Positions 43,192 to 54,089 are shown, counted from the stretch's first letter. The stretch: 64,000 bases of DNA from Nitrospinaceae bacterium (GCA_021604505.1 BQJC01000001.1:1068501-1132500); one strand, 5' to 3'. The notes: generated by a model from the letters alone, not told the origin. A program made the numbers and translations.

Positions 43192-43962
43192 TTATTTTAT
43201 TTCCGCAACGATTCTCAGCGGTGCGCCGCTTCCCCTGCCAATTTTCATAGGCAGAGCGATCACCCGCAGTCCCTTGGCAGGCAGGTTGACGAGGTTGCAG
43301 ATGTTTTCGAAACCGGGGACGTTGGCCTCTCCAAAAATCTGATGCGCGATGAAATCCTGCGATTGCCCGGCATCCAGACTGGGTGTGTCCAATCCGACCG
43401 ATCCCACATTTCTTTCATCGACCAGAAACCGCGCCGCCTCGGCGCCGAACCCCGGAAAGTGAAGGTTACCGACATCACCGGGTTTGTCCGTTCCGAGATA
43501 CTTCTTTTTATCCGGCCAGAACGCTTCCCAGCCGGTAAGCACGAGAACCGCTGCACCTTCGGGAATTTTTCCGTATTGCTTTTCCCACTCCAGAAAGTCC
43601 TCCTTACGGATCAGATAGTCGGGATTATTCAAGGCGTGTTTGCGAACGTCCACAACGATTCCCGAAGCGATCAGGCGTTCTAGAGGGATTTCCTCGACGT
43701 GCCATTTGCCGCGCGCGAAATGGGCGGGGGCGTCGAGATGCGTCCCTCCATGCTCCGACCCGCTCATGTTGTTCGCTTCGTACCAATACCCTTTGGGCGT
43801 AAAACCTTCATGGACCTTTTCCAGCGTGAACGGTTTGCTGGTCGGCCAGTAGATGGTGGTTTCGTCAAAAGAATGCGTCAAATCCACCAGACGGGGTCCG
43901 GCCATTGCTGTCTGTGTCCCCAAAGAGCTGGCAATGAGGCACAATATCAATAATGACTTCAT
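43192..43962 (-). CDS. Secreted cyclase-family hydrolase
   Basis: Metal-dependent hydrolase of 256 residues from the cyclase family, which includes kynurenine formamidase and isatin hydrolase. A signal peptide (start ATG 43962, cleavage near TAMAG) indicates export, unlike cytoplasmic KynB. The metal-binding signature is SEHGGTHLDAPAHFA at about residues 68-82, and the GLDTPSLDAGQSQDFIAHQ region completes the site. The substrate cannot be assigned. It is divergent from copA. Confidence 0.82.
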   Translation of the reverse strand: MKSLLILCLIASSLGTQTAMAGPRLVDLTHSFDETTIYWPTSKPFTLEKVHEGFTPKGYWYEANNMSGSEHGGTHLDAPAHFARGKWHVEEIPLERLIASGIVVDVRKHALNNPDYLIRKEDFLEWEKQYGKIPEGAAVLVLTGWEAFWPDKKKYLGTDKPGDVGNLHFPGFGAEAARFLVDERNVGSVGLDTPSLDAGQSQDFIAHQIFGEANVPGFENICNLVNLPAKGLRVIALPMKIGRGSGAPLRIVAEIK

Positions 43963-44053
43963 GAAAAAATTTTCAACCGCTTGCAATGGAGAAATCCTTT
44001 AAGAAAATAGTGTATCCTAAATATAACATGAATTATTTTGAGAGCGTTTCAAT

Positions 44054-46555
44054 ATGTCCGTAGCCCAGGAATCCAAACTGCAATCCATCAACCTCCCGGT
44101 GAAAGGGATGAGTTGCGCCAGTTGTTCGGCCCGCATCGAGAAAAAAGTCGGGGAACTCGAAGGCGTGGGAACGGCCAGTGTGAATTTTGGCGCCGAGTCG
44201 GCCACCGTTGTCTACGATCCGAAAATCATTTCTCCGGCGGATGTCACTCAGACGATCGAAAAACTCGGGTTTCAGGTTCCGGGAGCCAAAGAAGTTTTTA
44301 AAGTCGAAGGAATGACATGCGCCTCGTGCGTCTCCCGCGTGGAGAAAAAGTTGTCCGGGCTGGAAGGTGTGCTGGAAGCCCGCGTGAATCTGGCGACGGA
44401 AAAAGCGGTGATCGAGTATCTTCCGGCTCTCACGGGCTTGCAAAACTTTCAATCCGCATTAAAGGATATCGGCTACACCCTCCATCCGGCTGAAGAAGAC
44501 GCTGGAAGCAAAGGGGTGTCGGAAGAAGAACGGCACGCGGTTGAACTTGGGAGGGTACGATTCAAATTTATATCCAGTGCAGTTTTGAGTGCCGCCATCA
44601 TGCTGAGCAGCATGCAGACAGCGCTTCCGTTTCTGCCCAATGCGGAATCGTCTTTTTTTCATTTCTGGTTGCTGCTATTAGCGACCCCGGTGCAGTTTTG
44701 GGCGGGCTGGCAGTTTTACAAGGGAACCTGGGCGGGAGTGAAACACGGATACGCCGACATGAACACCCTCATCGCCGTCGGGACATCCGCCGCCTATTTC
44801 TTCAGCGCCTTTGCGACTTTTTTTCCTTCTACCCTGGAGTTCATGGAAGGTGGGATCGTTGTCTATTTCGACACCTCAACCATGATCATCACGCTGGTGT
44901 TGCTGGGCCGCTGGTTGGAGGCCCGGGCCAAGAGCCGCGCTTCCGCCGCGATCAAAAAACTCATGGGACTGCAACCGAAAACCGCCCGCATTGAGCGCAA
45001 CGGAGAGGAAGTGGAAATCCCGATCGCGGAAGTGATTCCGGGGGACACGGTGGTCGTTAGGCCCGGCGAGAAAATTCCAGTGGATGGCACCATCGTCGAG
45101 GGAACGGCGGTGGTCGATGAATCGATGATCACCGGGGAAAGCGTCCCTGCAGAAAAAGATTCAGGACAGGACGTGTTCGGAGCCAGCATCAACAAAACCG
45201 GTTTCTTTAAACTACGCGCCACTCATCTCGGCAAGGATTCGGTCTTGTCCCAGATCATCAAACTGGTCGAGGAAGCGCAAGGGTCGAAAGCCCCCGTTCA
45301 AAGATTGGCCGACAAAGTATCGGGGATCTTTGTCCCCGTGGTGATTGGCATCGCTCTCCTGGCATTTTTCATTTGGTGGGGGGCAGGGGAGGCGATGGTT
45401 CCCCTGCCGACGGCGCCGTTCATTTTCGCGCTGATGATTTTTATTTCCGTGTTGATCATAGCCTGTCCCTGCGCCCTTGGGTTGGCCACGCCGACCGCCA
45501 TCATGGTTGGTACGGGCAAGGGCGCCGAGATGGGCATCCTGATCAAAGGAGGAGAGACTCTGGAACAGGTACAGAAACTCGACACCATTGTTTTCGACAA
45601 AACCGGAACCCTCACCTGGGGCCAGCCGGAAGTGACGGACGTATTTATCGAAACGGAAGCGAAAATTTCCGTAGACCGGTTGTTGGTTCTTGCCGCCTCG
45701 TTGGAAAAAGGTTCGGAGCATCCTCTGGGCCAGGCGATTGTTAAGGAAGCGGAACGGCAGCATCTTAAATTGACCCCTGTTTCTAATTTTTCCTCCCGGC
45801 CCGGATTCGGTGTTCAGGGGAGGGTGGATGGACTGGAAATTGCTTTGGGCAATTTTAAAATGATGCAAGAGGACGCGGTGGAAATTTCCGCGCTAAAAGG
45901 CCGAATCGAGGAAATGGCTGGCCAGGGAAAAACGCCCGTGATTCTGGCCATCGATAAAAAGGCGGTCGGGATCATTTCCACCGCGGATACCGTGCGGCCC
46001 CAAGCTAAGGAGGTCGTCAAACGCCTGCATGGCATGGGGTTGGAAATTGTCATGATCACCGGCGACAACCCGTATACCGCCAAGGCGATCGCCGAGGAGC
46101 TTCATATTGACCGAGTGCTTGCGGAAGTTCTGCCGGCGGGTAAAGCCGAAGAGGTGAAAAAATTAAAACAGGACGGACACTTTGTGGCCATGGTGGGCGA
46201 CGGCATCAACGATGCTCCTGCTCTGGCCGAGGCCAATATTGGCCTCGCCATCGGTTCGGGAACCGATATCGCCATGGAAGCCTCCGACATCACCCTGATG
46301 ACCAAAGACCTCAACGCCGTGGCGGATGCCATAGAGCTCAGCAAGCAGACCATGAGAAAGATCCGGCAAAACCTGTTTTGGGCATTTTTCTATAATACCC
46401 TTGGAATTCCGTTAGCGGCGGGGGTCTTTTACCCGATGTATGGAATCCTTTTGCAGCCCATCTTCGCGGCGGCGGCCATGTCCTTAAGTTCCGTGTCCGT
46501 CGTCGGCAACGCGTTGCTTTTGAAACGTTTTAAATCTTCCGGCTTGTCAGATTAG
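44054..46555 (+). CDS. copA: Copper-exporting P1B-type ATPase CopA
   Basis: Inner-membrane Cu(I) efflux ATPase of 833 residues. Two N-terminal heavy-metal domains have GMSCASC (18-24) and GMTCASC (86-92). Eight membrane helices are expected. The translocation motif is CPC in [15 protein letters not shown], phosphorylation is at Asp in DKTGTLT, the actuator is TGES, the P-domain is [10 protein letters not shown], and the last helix carries MSLSSVSVV. The 5' end is divergent from the cyclase gene. No copper regulator or chaperone gene is adjacent. Confidence 0.95.
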   Translation: MSVAQESKLQSINLPVKGMSCASCSARIEKKVGELEGVGTASVNFGAESATVVYDPKIISPADVTQTIEKLGFQVPGAKEVFKVEGMTCASCVSRVEKKLSGLEGVLEARVNLATEKAVIEYLPALTGLQNFQSALKDIGYTLHPAEEDAGSKGVSEEERHAVELGRVRFKFISSAVLSAAIMLSSMQTALPFLPNAESSFFHFWLLLLATPVQFWAGWQFYKGTWAGVKHGYADMNTLIAVGTSAAYFFSAFATFFPSTLEFMEGGIVVYFDTSTMIITLVLLGRWLEARAKSRASAAIKKLMGLQPKTARIERNGEEVEIPIAEVIPGDTVVVRPGEKIPVDGTIVEGTAVVDESMITGESVPAEKDSGQDVFGASINKTGFFKLRATHLGKDSVLSQIIKLVEEAQGSKAPVQRLADKVSGIFVPVVIGIALLAFFIWWGAGEAMVPLPTAPFIFALMIFISVLIIACPCALGLATPTAIMVGTGKGAEMGILIKGGETLEQVQKLDTIVFDKTGTLTWGQPEVTDVFIETEAKISVDRLLVLAASLEKGSEHPLGQAIVKEAERQHLKLTPVSNFSSRPGFGVQGRVDGLEIALGNFKMMQEDAVEISALKGRIEEMAGQGKTPVILAIDKKAVGIISTADTVRPQAKEVVKRLHGMGLEIVMITGDNPYTAKAIAEELHIDRVLAEVLPAGKAEEVKKLKQDGHFVAMVGDGINDAPALAEANIGLAIGSGTDIAMEASDITLMTKDLNAVADAIELSKQTMRKIRQNLFWAFFYNTLGIPLAAGVFYPMYGILLQPIFAAAAMSLSSVSVVGNALLLKRFKSSGLSD

Positions 46556-46575
46556 GACCAGCAATCCGGTCAAAT

Positions 46576-48363
46576 TTATGGTTGTTCACTGAGAAGCCGT
46601 TTCGCGCTTTGATTTTCCAGACTGGTTTTAGCCAGAGATTTCACGTCGTCCGCCAGACTCACGGTCAACTGCGTGAACGGAATGACCAGGCCGTTTTCGT
46701 TGCAAATTCTAACCAGGGTCGTGCTGATTGCCCATTTGAAAGGGTAATAATTCTCGGCGCACCTTCCATCCACGTTGACAATTATCAACAGGTTCAGGGA
46801 GCTGGCCCCTGCGTCGCTAAAATGCACGTGAACCTCCTGAAAGTCGGGAGGATCATTTTCAAAGTGTTGGGCCAGGTGTTTTTTCAGACCGTCTTTAAAC
46901 ATTTGCGGAATCTCATCGCAGATTCGGGATTGGACTCCATAGTCCAGGCCAAACTGAGTGATGACCTTATAGCCTGTGGAGAGGTTTACGGGATGGGAAG
47001 TGAGGAACTCCGAGGTCGGATAGTGTTTCATGGACCCCTTATGTTTGAGAACGACCTGTTCGATGGTTTGAGTCACAACTTGTCCGTAGGTTCCATCGGA
47101 AAGAATGACCCAATCTCCGGCTTTAGTGGGGAACCAGGGTTCCGCCTTCACCACAGGGCGTGAATGTTGTCCCAACAGTTCTCCCACCGGCATTTTTATA
47201 ACCCCCCCCGCCAGTTGCGAATTGGTGAGAGTGGTATAAATTCCAATGTCCTTGACCAAAAAAGGAACGCCCTTCCAGATCAGCCGTTCCCCTTCCCGCA
47301 CTGTACCCAGATCCAGAATAAGACGCAGTTCCTTGAGAAACTGCGGGATGATCTGCCGCGAACTCCACGCAACGGCGAACAGTGTCATGATAATGATACT
47401 GAGCAGAAGCCAGTCGTCCTGGACATAAAGAGAGACCAGGCCGGCAAACAGTGAGATGGCCAGGATAAAAACGTTGCTTGCGGCGTTGGCCAGCTTTCGG
47501 ATCTGAGGGTTCAGCGTTCTCAGGATTTTGGTTTTATGGCTCAGAAAATTGTAAGTTTTATTCAGACCCCACCAAAAGCCGATAAAGGTAAATAAGGCAA
47601 CCAGAAAATTTCGCCCTCGAACCTTGAAAAAATTTCCAAAGGAATCGGTTAAAAAGTCAAAAAATGATTTTTCCGTGGCTTGAATCTGGTCCAGGGAGCG
47701 TTGGGCTTCCTCCAGTCTGAAACGCACCAGTTCGGAATTGTATTTCTCAGCGAGTTTTTTAAGCTGGGTGTCGTACACCCGTTTTAATTCCTTATCCTTG
47801 ATAGAGTTTTTCACGGCCAACGCTTCCAGATGATCCTTTGCTTTTTCATATCGCGCGAGCTGTTTTTTTAAAAATATTATTCGCGCCTTTAAGGAATCGA
47901 TTTTTCTGGGTTTGTCGGTGAGTTCGCGGATGGCTATCAGCAGGGGTTTGGTGATTTCCTGCAATTCCTTGAACCAATCCAGTTTCGCCTCTTCATTTTC
48001 AGGAAACTCTCCTTCCTGAAGTTTTGTCGCCAGCGTTTCAAAGCTTTGATGAAGATCGCCCAGTTCTTTTTGCAAACCCTCAATACGATTCGTGGTTTCT
48101 GTGGTGGAGGGTTTTATCTGCAGTGCATCAAGTTCTTTTCTTACGGCAATCATCCTTTCAGCGACTTGGAGAAGAGCGGATTGGTCCTTCTCTAAACGGA
48201 TTGCTTCAACTGTCTTTTCTTTTTTATTTTCCTGGCCATAGGAAGGGTTCGCAAACAATAAGAGTGAGAAGAAAAAGGATAGGTTAAGAAAAAGAAGAAA
48301 ATTGGAAACCGTTGCATTGGCGAAGCTTAAAGGCAAAAAGTGTACCGAGTCACGTGTGATCAT
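46576..48363 (-). CDS. MscS-family mechanosensitive channel with periplasmic coiled coil
   Basis: Large MscS-like protein of 595 residues. An N-terminal hydrophobic signal leads to a long charged coiled-coil region (about 45-230, likely periplasmic). Three or more membrane helices follow (about 250-370). The beta domain has VKDIGIYTTLTNSQLAGGVIKMPVGELLG and GDWVILSDGTYGQVV, with an amphipathic segment before it. The usual MscS C-terminal mixed domain ends the protein. It probably releases solutes on osmotic downshock. It is convergent with copA. Confidence 0.8.
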   Translation of the reverse strand: MITRDSVHFLPLSFANATVSNFLLFLNLSFFFSLLLFANPSYGQENKKEKTVEAIRLEKDQSALLQVAERMIAVRKELDALQIKPSTTETTNRIEGLQKELGDLHQSFETLATKLQEGEFPENEEAKLDWFKELQEITKPLLIAIRELTDKPRKIDSLKARIIFLKKQLARYEKAKDHLEALAVKNSIKDKELKRVYDTQLKKLAEKYNSELVRFRLEEAQRSLDQIQATEKSFFDFLTDSFGNFFKVRGRNFLVALFTFIGFWWGLNKTYNFLSHKTKILRTLNPQIRKLANAASNVFILAISLFAGLVSLYVQDDWLLLSIIIMTLFAVAWSSRQIIPQFLKELRLILDLGTVREGERLIWKGVPFLVKDIGIYTTLTNSQLAGGVIKMPVGELLGQHSRPVVKAEPWFPTKAGDWVILSDGTYGQVVTQTIEQVVLKHKGSMKHYPTSEFLTSHPVNLSTGYKVITQFGLDYGVQSRICDEIPQMFKDGLKKHLAQHFENDPPDFQEVHVHFSDAGASSLNLLIIVNVDGRCAENYYPFKWAISTTLVRICNENGLVIPFTQLTVSLADDVKSLAKTSLENQSAKRLLSEQP

Positions 48364-48460
48364 TATTTAGGGTGAAGAAAATATTGAAAGGTTTCGCTGG
48401 TGTAGCATCGAAGGTTTTTATAATCCTGTAGTTTATATTACCTTGAGCTTTCTAAAACGG

Positions 48461-49600
48461 TTAAGCCTGCGGGTCTTTATTTTTAATTTTTTGGGCGGTG
48501 CTTAGCCAGCCTTTGCGGTTGAAATAGATTAAGAGAATCACGGCAATCACCCCCATGAGCAAAATGGCGAATGGATAGCCAAAATACCAGCTCAGTTCCG
48601 GCATATTGAAGGGGGATTTTCCCGGGTCGAAATTCATGCCGTAGATGCCCGCAATGAAGCCTAACGGCATGAAGATGGTTGCAATTATGGTTAACACTTT
48701 CATGACTTCGTTCATTTTGTTGCTGAGGCTGGAAAGGTAGATATCCGTCAAACCCGTGGAACGTTCCCTTAAGCTTTCAAGGATGTCCAATACCTGGGTG
48801 ATGTGATCATGACAGTCGCGTAAATAAATTCTCGTATCATCGGACACTCGGTTCGATTCCTTCGAGAGCGTGTTCAATGCATCGCGTTGTGGCCAGGTCG
48901 CCCTGCGAATTAAAAGCAAATCCCGTTTAATATTATGAATACGGGAGACCATTTGGCTGTTGGGTTCAAGGAGAACATCGTCCTCGATATGATCCAGTCG
49001 ATCGCTATAATCTTCAAGCAGTGGAAAATAGCCGTCCACCATGGCATCCAGAAGCGCATAGGTCAAATAATCCGGTTTGGATAAACGAATGCGCCGTCCG
49101 CTTCCTCTGCGAATTCGCTCTCTCACCGCCTCAAATCCGTCTTTCGAAGATTCCTGGAAGGAGAGGACGTACCCTTCTCCAAAGAACAAGCTGACTTGTT
49201 CCAAGTCAATTTTTTCGCCGCCATTTTTGACAACCCGGCGTGCCGTGATAAATAAATGATTTTCATAGTCATCCACTTTGGGACGTTGATGCACATTAAC
49301 CGCATCTTCCAGAGCCAGCGGATGAAGCGAAAATAAAGAGCCTATTTCATTTATTGTGTCGATATCACTCAATCCGGACACCTGAACCCAGACATTATCC
49401 CACTTTTTCAGGAAATCCTTTATCTGGTCGACTTTAGTGATTTCTTGTTCAACGACTTCCTCCAGATTGAATGCCATTAGGCAAACTTTGGTCGGGTGGG
49501 CTTCCGGATGGGAGGCAAGGGTTCCAGGGGGCGCGCCGGGTTCTGCCTTCCGCCGGGTTTTCAATAAACTCCTTCTCAGATTTTTGGCTTCATCAGGCAT
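48461..49600 (-). CDS. corA: CorA-type magnesium/cobalt transporter
   Basis: Divalent-cation channel of 379 residues. A long soluble N-terminal domain leads to two C-terminal membrane helices. The selectivity motif GMN is in FIAGIYGMNFDPG near residue 323, and the final helix is LLMGVIAVILLIYFNRKGW. The funnel helix region (FLSSLSNKMNEVMKVLTIIATIFMPLGF) is intact. The N-terminus is rather basic (NLRRSLLKTRRKAEPGA) and about 50 residues longer than E. coli CorA. It appears monocistronic. Confidence 0.92.
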   Translation of the reverse strand: MPDEAKNLRRSLLKTRRKAEPGAPPGTLASHPEAHPTKVCLMAFNLEEVVEQEITKVDQIKDFLKKWDNVWVQVSGLSDIDTINEIGSLFSLHPLALEDAVNVHQRPKVDDYENHLFITARRVVKNGGEKIDLEQVSLFFGEGYVLSFQESSKDGFEAVRERIRRGSGRRIRLSKPDYLTYALLDAMVDGYFPLLEDYSDRLDHIEDDVLLEPNSQMVSRIHNIKRDLLLIRRATWPQRDALNTLSKESNRVSDDTRIYLRDCHDHITQVLDILESLRERSTGLTDIYLSSLSNKMNEVMKVLTIIATIFMPLGFIAGIYGMNFDPGKSPFNMPELSWYFGYPFAILLMGVIAVILLIYFNRKGWLSTAQKIKNKDPQA

Positions 49601-49711
49601 ATAAAACGGAATCCTCCCTAACAGTTGGGCACTTAAAAAAATATCCGGAGATGGCTTAAAGAATAGAATAAATAATTTAATTATATAGACGGAAGTTTTA
49701 ACCCCAGGGAT

Positions 49712-50755
49712 TTATTTAATAGAATCTTTTTGTAACGTGTGGAAAGTAAATCCGGATTGGGATTGGAAATTCTTTGAAAACAGGACCGTGCCGGACTCCA
49801 ATACCAGCATCGCTTCAACTTCATTCAGGGAGTCCACCAGGATCATTCCCTTCTCAGGCCCGAGAACAAAGACCGCTGTCGCCAGGGCATCTGCATCCAT
49901 GACGCTGTCCGTGACGATGGTGGCGGAGATCATCCCGCGTGCCGGCATGCCGGATTTCGGATCAAGGATATGGTGATAGCGTGTGCCTTCCAGCATGAAG
50001 TATTTCTGGTAATCGCCGGACGTCGCCACGGCTTTACCGGACAAGGCGAACGAAGCGATCATTTTTTCCGGTTGTCTCGGATGCTGTAACCCGATCCTCC
50101 AGGGTTTTCCGTCGTCTCTATTGCCCAGAGTTTTCAAATCTCCCCCGGCGTTGATCAGCGCATGTTGAATCTTTAAATTTTTTAAGACGGCGATGGCCCG
50201 GTCCACGGCGAAGCCTTTGGCGATGGCTCCCAGATGCAGAGACATTCCCGATTGCTTGAGCCGAACCCGAGACGCCTTGATTTCGATATCGTGGAAGTTT
50301 ATCAGAGGGACCGCCTGCGCCAAACGTTCGGCATCCGGGAGGGAAGGGTTTTCGTTATCGAAATGCCAGAGGCGACTGGCGGGGCCCACGGAAATATCCA
50401 AAGCACCGCTGGTTTTATTGCTCCAATAAATAGCCCGTTGGATGACTTCAAGCACTTCTTGGGAAACAGGAATGAATTCCGCTTCACCTGCATTGGCGTT
50501 CAGCCGGGAGATTTCTGAATCCGCAAGATGCGTGCTCATCAGTTTTTCCAGGCGTTGCATCTCATCAAACGCCTGGTCGACCGCCCTCTGTGCCTTGTCC
50601 GCATCCGGTTCGCGGACGCTGATCTCAACCAGTGTACCCATGATGAACTGCGTTCGTCGGAGAAGGTCCCCTTCCCTGGGACCGCAGGCGGTAACGGCTT
50701 GCAGGAAAACCAGGGCCAAAAGAATGAGTTTAATTGGCAGGAGGTGGAAGGGCAT
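49712..50755 (-). CDS. apbE: FAD:protein FMN transferase ApbE (lipoprotein)
   Basis: Periplasmic transferase that attaches FMN to Thr or Ser of target proteins such as NqrC or RnfG. Start ATG 50755, preceded by GGCAGGAGG, gives 347 residues. The lipoprotein signal ends in VTAC. Conserved motifs are FIMGTLVEISV, GAIAKGFAVDRAIAVLK, ALINAGGDLKTLG and VMDADALATAVFVLG. It lies 19 nt downstream of the ClC gene. The flavinylated target is not in the window. Confidence 0.92.
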   Translation of the reverse strand: MPFHLLPIKLILLALVFLQAVTACGPREGDLLRRTQFIMGTLVEISVREPDADKAQRAVDQAFDEMQRLEKLMSTHLADSEISRLNANAGEAEFIPVSQEVLEVIQRAIYWSNKTSGALDISVGPASRLWHFDNENPSLPDAERLAQAVPLINFHDIEIKASRVRLKQSGMSLHLGAIAKGFAVDRAIAVLKNLKIQHALINAGGDLKTLGNRDDGKPWRIGLQHPRQPEKMIASFALSGKAVATSGDYQKYFMLEGTRYHHILDPKSGMPARGMISATIVTDSVMDADALATAVFVLGPEKGMILVDSLNEVEAMLVLESGTVLFSKNFQSQSGFTFHTLQKDSIK

Positions 50756-50774
50756 GGCTTGCTGGTGGGTGATT

Positions 50775-52529
50775 TCAGCGGTCAAACTCGGACACCAGGA
50801 CCTCACGGTTGTAGGCGGCAACCATATCTCCGCGATTGAGCATGCCGATGACCTTGCGGGAATCTTCTCCGGTCACGACAGGAAGCTGGTCGACATCCAA
50901 GTGTTCGAACATTTCCGTGGCCTCGTTGAGATTCTGGTCGGGACGCAAAAAGAGTACTTTTTTGGTTGCAAGCTCTCCGGCAACGAGGAGATCCTCCAAT
51001 CCTTCTTCAAAAAACACTTCCCGCACGTCATTGAACGAAAGGATGCTGGTCATGTCTCCTTCACGGTTCACCACGGGAAAATAAAAATTTTTCGAATAGG
51101 AGATGGTCTCCAGAATTTTCCGAAACGGCATTTCCTCAGGGATGGTCGTGACCTCTGTATTCATCACCTCTTTCACCTTTATGCCGTCCAGAATAGAAAC
51201 TTCACGTCCATGTTTGATATTGATGCCTTCATTCAGGAGATATTGAATATAGATCGAATATTTTGCCATTCCACGATAGGTAAACGCCGAAAAAATACAG
51301 GCGACCATGATCGGCAGAATGAGCGTGTAGTCGTTGGTCAATTCAAACAGCATGAGAATGCAAGTCAAAGGCGCCTGCATCACCGCCGCGGCGACCGCTC
51401 CCATTCCGACGACGGCGTACGTTTCCGGCGTGGCGGTAATGTTTGGAAACAACCAGTGGATTCCGGTTCCGAAGGTCACGCCGACCATCGCCCCCATGAA
51501 AAGAGAAGGCGCAAAAATTCCTCCCAACCCGCCTGACCCAAGGGTCAGCGACGTGGCGAGGATTTTTAAAAAAACCAGCGCCAGCGCCAGACCCCAGAAC
51601 ATATTTCCCGTCAGCGCCAGTTCCATGGCTTCGTATCCGTTGCCCAGAACCTCAGGGATTTTAATAGAAATGATGCCGACCAGAAGTCCGCCCAGGGCAG
51701 GCTTCATGAGGGGTGGAATATTGAGGTCCTGGGCAAAATACTTTTTTATGTAAAAATAGGTCAGGGTGAACCCTCTCGCCACCACGGCGCACAGAACTCC
51801 CAGAATCATGTAAAAAGAGATCTCGGTGTAGCTGACCAGCTGGTGAAATGGAACCTGAAAGGTGATTTCATTGCCTTCCAACGCGCGGGCAGTCACGGTT
51901 CCGATGACCGAGGCGATGATGATGGGGCTGAACGTGTGAATGGCGAAATCGCCAAGAATGATCTCCAGCGAGAACAGCACTCCCGCCAGGGGAGCGTTGA
52001 AAGAGGCGGCGATCCCCGCGGCGACGCCACAGCCCACCAGGACCTGAATGCGTTCCGTCGACAAATGAAATAAAGAGCCGACCGCCGAACCGACGGCAGA
52101 GCCGATTTGAACGGTGGGGCCTTCCCGGCCTGCCGACCCGCCGGAACCGATGGTGATAGCGGATGTGGTGGCGCAGGTGATTATGGTTCGCTTGCGGATT
52201 TTTCCGCCCTTTAGGGCCACCGCGTGTATGACCTTGTGCACCCCGTTTTCATTCACCGCACTGGGAAAATAATGGCAAATGACGCCGATGGTCCATCCGC
52301 CGATCATCGGCATGAGCGGCAAAAGAAATGGGTAGAAAGCCGGAGAGATGCCGATCAGAGATAAGCCCTGCTCGGAAAACACCGAGTCGAAAAAATGAAT
52401 CATCCAGCGGAACACGGTCGAGGCGATCCCCGCGAGAAAACCGATCAACGCCGCCAGAATGAGCAGGTTGTGGTCTTTCATCAGGAAGTCCCGGAGCGAC
52501 TCCCGAATGTGCTCTTTATTCAATGACAT
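50775..52529 (-). CDS. ClC chloride channel/transporter with CBS pair
   Basis: ClC-family protein of about 584 residues. Membrane-domain signatures are GSGGSAGREGPTVQIGSA, with the gating Glu in GREGP, and GSGGLGGIFAPSLFMGAM. The second helix repeat has AAAVMQAPLTCILMLFE. The C-terminal part (about 450-585) holds two CBS domains (VKEVMNTEVTTIPEEMPF and LFLRPDQNLNEATEMFE), which may bind nucleotides. It is probably a Cl-/H+ antiporter or Cl- channel. ATG 52529 is used; a longer start eight residues upstream is possible. It is divergent from rpe. Confidence 0.9.
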   Translation of the reverse strand: MSLNKEHIRESLRDFLMKDHNLLILAALIGFLAGIASTVFRWMIHFFDSVFSEQGLSLIGISPAFYPFLLPLMPMIGGWTIGVICHYFPSAVNENGVHKVIHAVALKGGKIRKRTIITCATTSAITIGSGGSAGREGPTVQIGSAVGSAVGSLFHLSTERIQVLVGCGVAAGIAASFNAPLAGVLFSLEIILGDFAIHTFSPIIIASVIGTVTARALEGNEITFQVPFHQLVSYTEISFYMILGVLCAVVARGFTLTYFYIKKYFAQDLNIPPLMKPALGGLLVGIISIKIPEVLGNGYEAMELALTGNMFWGLALALVFLKILATSLTLGSGGLGGIFAPSLFMGAMVGVTFGTGIHWLFPNITATPETYAVVGMGAVAAAVMQAPLTCILMLFELTNDYTLILPIMVACIFSAFTYRGMAKYSIYIQYLLNEGINIKHGREVSILDGIKVKEVMNTEVTTIPEEMPFRKILETISYSKNFYFPVVNREGDMTSILSFNDVREVFFEEGLEDLLVAGELATKKVLFLRPDQNLNEATEMFEHLDVDQLPVVTGEDSRKVIGMLNRGDMVAAYNREVLVSEFDR

Positions 52530-52727
52530 AGAAAAGTTTTTTGGAAGAACCACGAAAAGGCTCTCATTATAAAGAATGTCGCGACCGATGACTAGTGAGA
52601 GTATCGAAATAGGGAAACAAAAATGCTTGAAAGTGAAAATTTATGAGTGAAGCAACTTCTATCCTTGTGTTATTCTCATCGCCGGTCTAGATGGCAAGAC
52701 GCGAAAAATTTTTAAGGGACATTAAAA

Positions 52728-53375
52728 ATGGTAAAAATTGCGCCATCAATTCTTTCAGCGGATTTCAGCAAACTGGGTGATGAAGTCAAGGCGGTGGAAC
52801 AGGCTGGAGCCGACTGGATTCACATCGATGTGATGGACGGGCATTTCGTTCCCAATATCACCGTCGGCCCGATGGTCGTCGAGGCCGTGCGAAAAGTCAC
52901 CGAGTTGCCCTTGGATGTGCATTTGATGATCGAGAATGCCGACTGCTACATTAAAGATTTTGCCCAGGCGGGAGCGGACATCCTAACCGTTCACGTGGAA
53001 AACTGTCCGCATCTCCACCGGACGATTCATCATATTACCGAGCAGAAGGTGAGGGCGGGAGTGGTGCTCAATCCTTCGACGCCGCTTTCCAGCCTGGAAG
53101 AAGTTCTCCACGACATCGACATGGTGTTGCTGATGTCGGTCAACCCCGGTTTCGGAGGGCAGACATTCATCCCCTCCCTCCTCGATAAAACCATGAATCT
53201 GAAAGAAATCATGAGCCACTATGAGCACGAATTCGATCTTGAAGTGGACGGTGGGATCAAGGCGGAAAATGCCGGTGAAATCAAAGAGGTGGGCGCCAAT
53301 GTCCTGGTGGCGGGATCGGCCATATTTGGCAGTAAGGACTACAAAAAGGCCATTCAGGAACTGCGGGATGCTTGA
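52728..53375 (+). CDS. rpe: Ribulose-phosphate 3-epimerase
   Basis: Cytoplasmic epimerase converting ribulose-5-phosphate and xylulose-5-phosphate in the pentose phosphate and Calvin routes. The 215-residue TIM barrel shows APSILSADFSKLGDEV, WIHIDVMDGHFVPNI, DVHLMI, LLMSVNPGFGGQ and EVDGGI with the metal-binding His and Asp residues. Length is as usual. AGGGACATTAAAA precedes ATG 52728. It appears monocistronic. Confidence 0.96.
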   Translation: MVKIAPSILSADFSKLGDEVKAVEQAGADWIHIDVMDGHFVPNITVGPMVVEAVRKVTELPLDVHLMIENADCYIKDFAQAGADILTVHVENCPHLHRTIHHITEQKVRAGVVLNPSTPLSSLEEVLHDIDMVLLMSVNPGFGGQTFIPSLLDKTMNLKEIMSHYEHEFDLEVDGGIKAENAGEIKEVGANVLVAGSAIFGSKDYKKAIQELRDA

Positions 53376-53481
53376 AAGCTCAGGAGATTTTGCACAATAA
53401 TTTCCATTTCTCATCTTCAAAACTTAATATCCGGAATATTACGGCGTGCACATGGATGTTTCTTGCTTATTTCCCTTGTAT

Positions 53482-53510
53482 TTGACAGGGAAATAGGACT
53501 AAACTATGCA
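53482..53510 (+). promoter_or_regulatory. Possible promoter of tatA
   Basis: TTGACA at 53482-53487 with a 17-nt spacer and TATGCA at 53505-53510, about 85 nt before the tatA ATG. The -10 match is weak. Confidence 0.35.
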
Positions 53511-53595
53511 AACTCAATAATATCTAGAATGTCACTTTCTGGGTCAGGTTCCTTCTGGGGCCTTTTGAAGAAAATTTTACGGGAGGATTGTTGCC

Positions 53596-53982
53596 ATGAT
53601 GGGAATCGGGTTTCCGGAATTGATGATCATACTGGTCATCATCATGATCATCTTCGGGGCAGGAAAATTGCCGGAGATCGGCAGCGCTTTTGGACGCAGT
53701 ATCAAAAATTTCAAATCGTCCATGAAAGAAGCGGAAGAAGAAGATGAAAAGGCCGAGGAGGGCAAACAACCCGAAGCCATTGAAGGGGGGCAGGAAACTG
53801 CTCAGGATGAATCCAACCTGACGGAAGAAGAGAAGGAAGCCCTGGCGCGCAAAAAAGCCCAGGAAGAGGGTGAAGCCAAGGACCGCGAGATGAAGGAAAC
53901 GGCGGATGCGTTCACGGCTTCTTTGCCTAGAAAAGGGTCCTACGATTACAGCAAGGATCAGGAGGAATCGAAGAAAAGCTAA
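53596..53982 (+). CDS. tatA: Twin-arginine translocase subunit TatA/TatB-like
   Basis: Inner-membrane Tat translocase component of 128 residues. A short N-terminal helix ([25 protein letters not shown]) is followed by the FGRSIKNFK amphipathic helix typical of TatA/E. The long acidic, charged C-terminal tail is somewhat longer than in E. coli TatA. GGGAGGATT precedes the start ATG. No tatC is in the window. A terminator follows directly. Confidence 0.85.
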   Translation: MMGIGFPELMIILVIIMIIFGAGKLPEIGSAFGRSIKNFKSSMKEAEEEDEKAEEGKQPEAIEGGQETAQDESNLTEEEKEALARKKAQEEGEAKDREMKETADAFTASLPRKGSYDYSKDQEESKKS

Positions 53983-54014
53983 GGAGAGATTTCTCTACAG
54001 ATTTTTAAGAATAA

Positions 54015-54053
54015 AAAAAACGCCTTGCGCTTTTAGCGTGAGGCGTTTTTTTT
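54015..54053 (+). terminator. Intrinsic terminator after tatA
   Basis: Arms 54015-54031 and 54035-54051 form a stem with two G-U pairs and a 3-nt loop, ending in eight T's at 54046-54053. Confidence 0.8.
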
Positions 54054-54070
54054 GATCCTACGCGAAGGAC

Positions 54071-54089
54071 GGCCAGGCTCAGCCTGGCC
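54071..54089. repeat. Perfect 9-bp-arm hairpin before hypothetical gene
   Basis: The arms GGCCAGGCT and AGCCTGGCC at 54071-54079 and 54081-54089 are perfect complements around a single base. It lies between tatA and the minus-strand gene at 54105 and may help end transcripts from the nuo side. Confidence 0.4.
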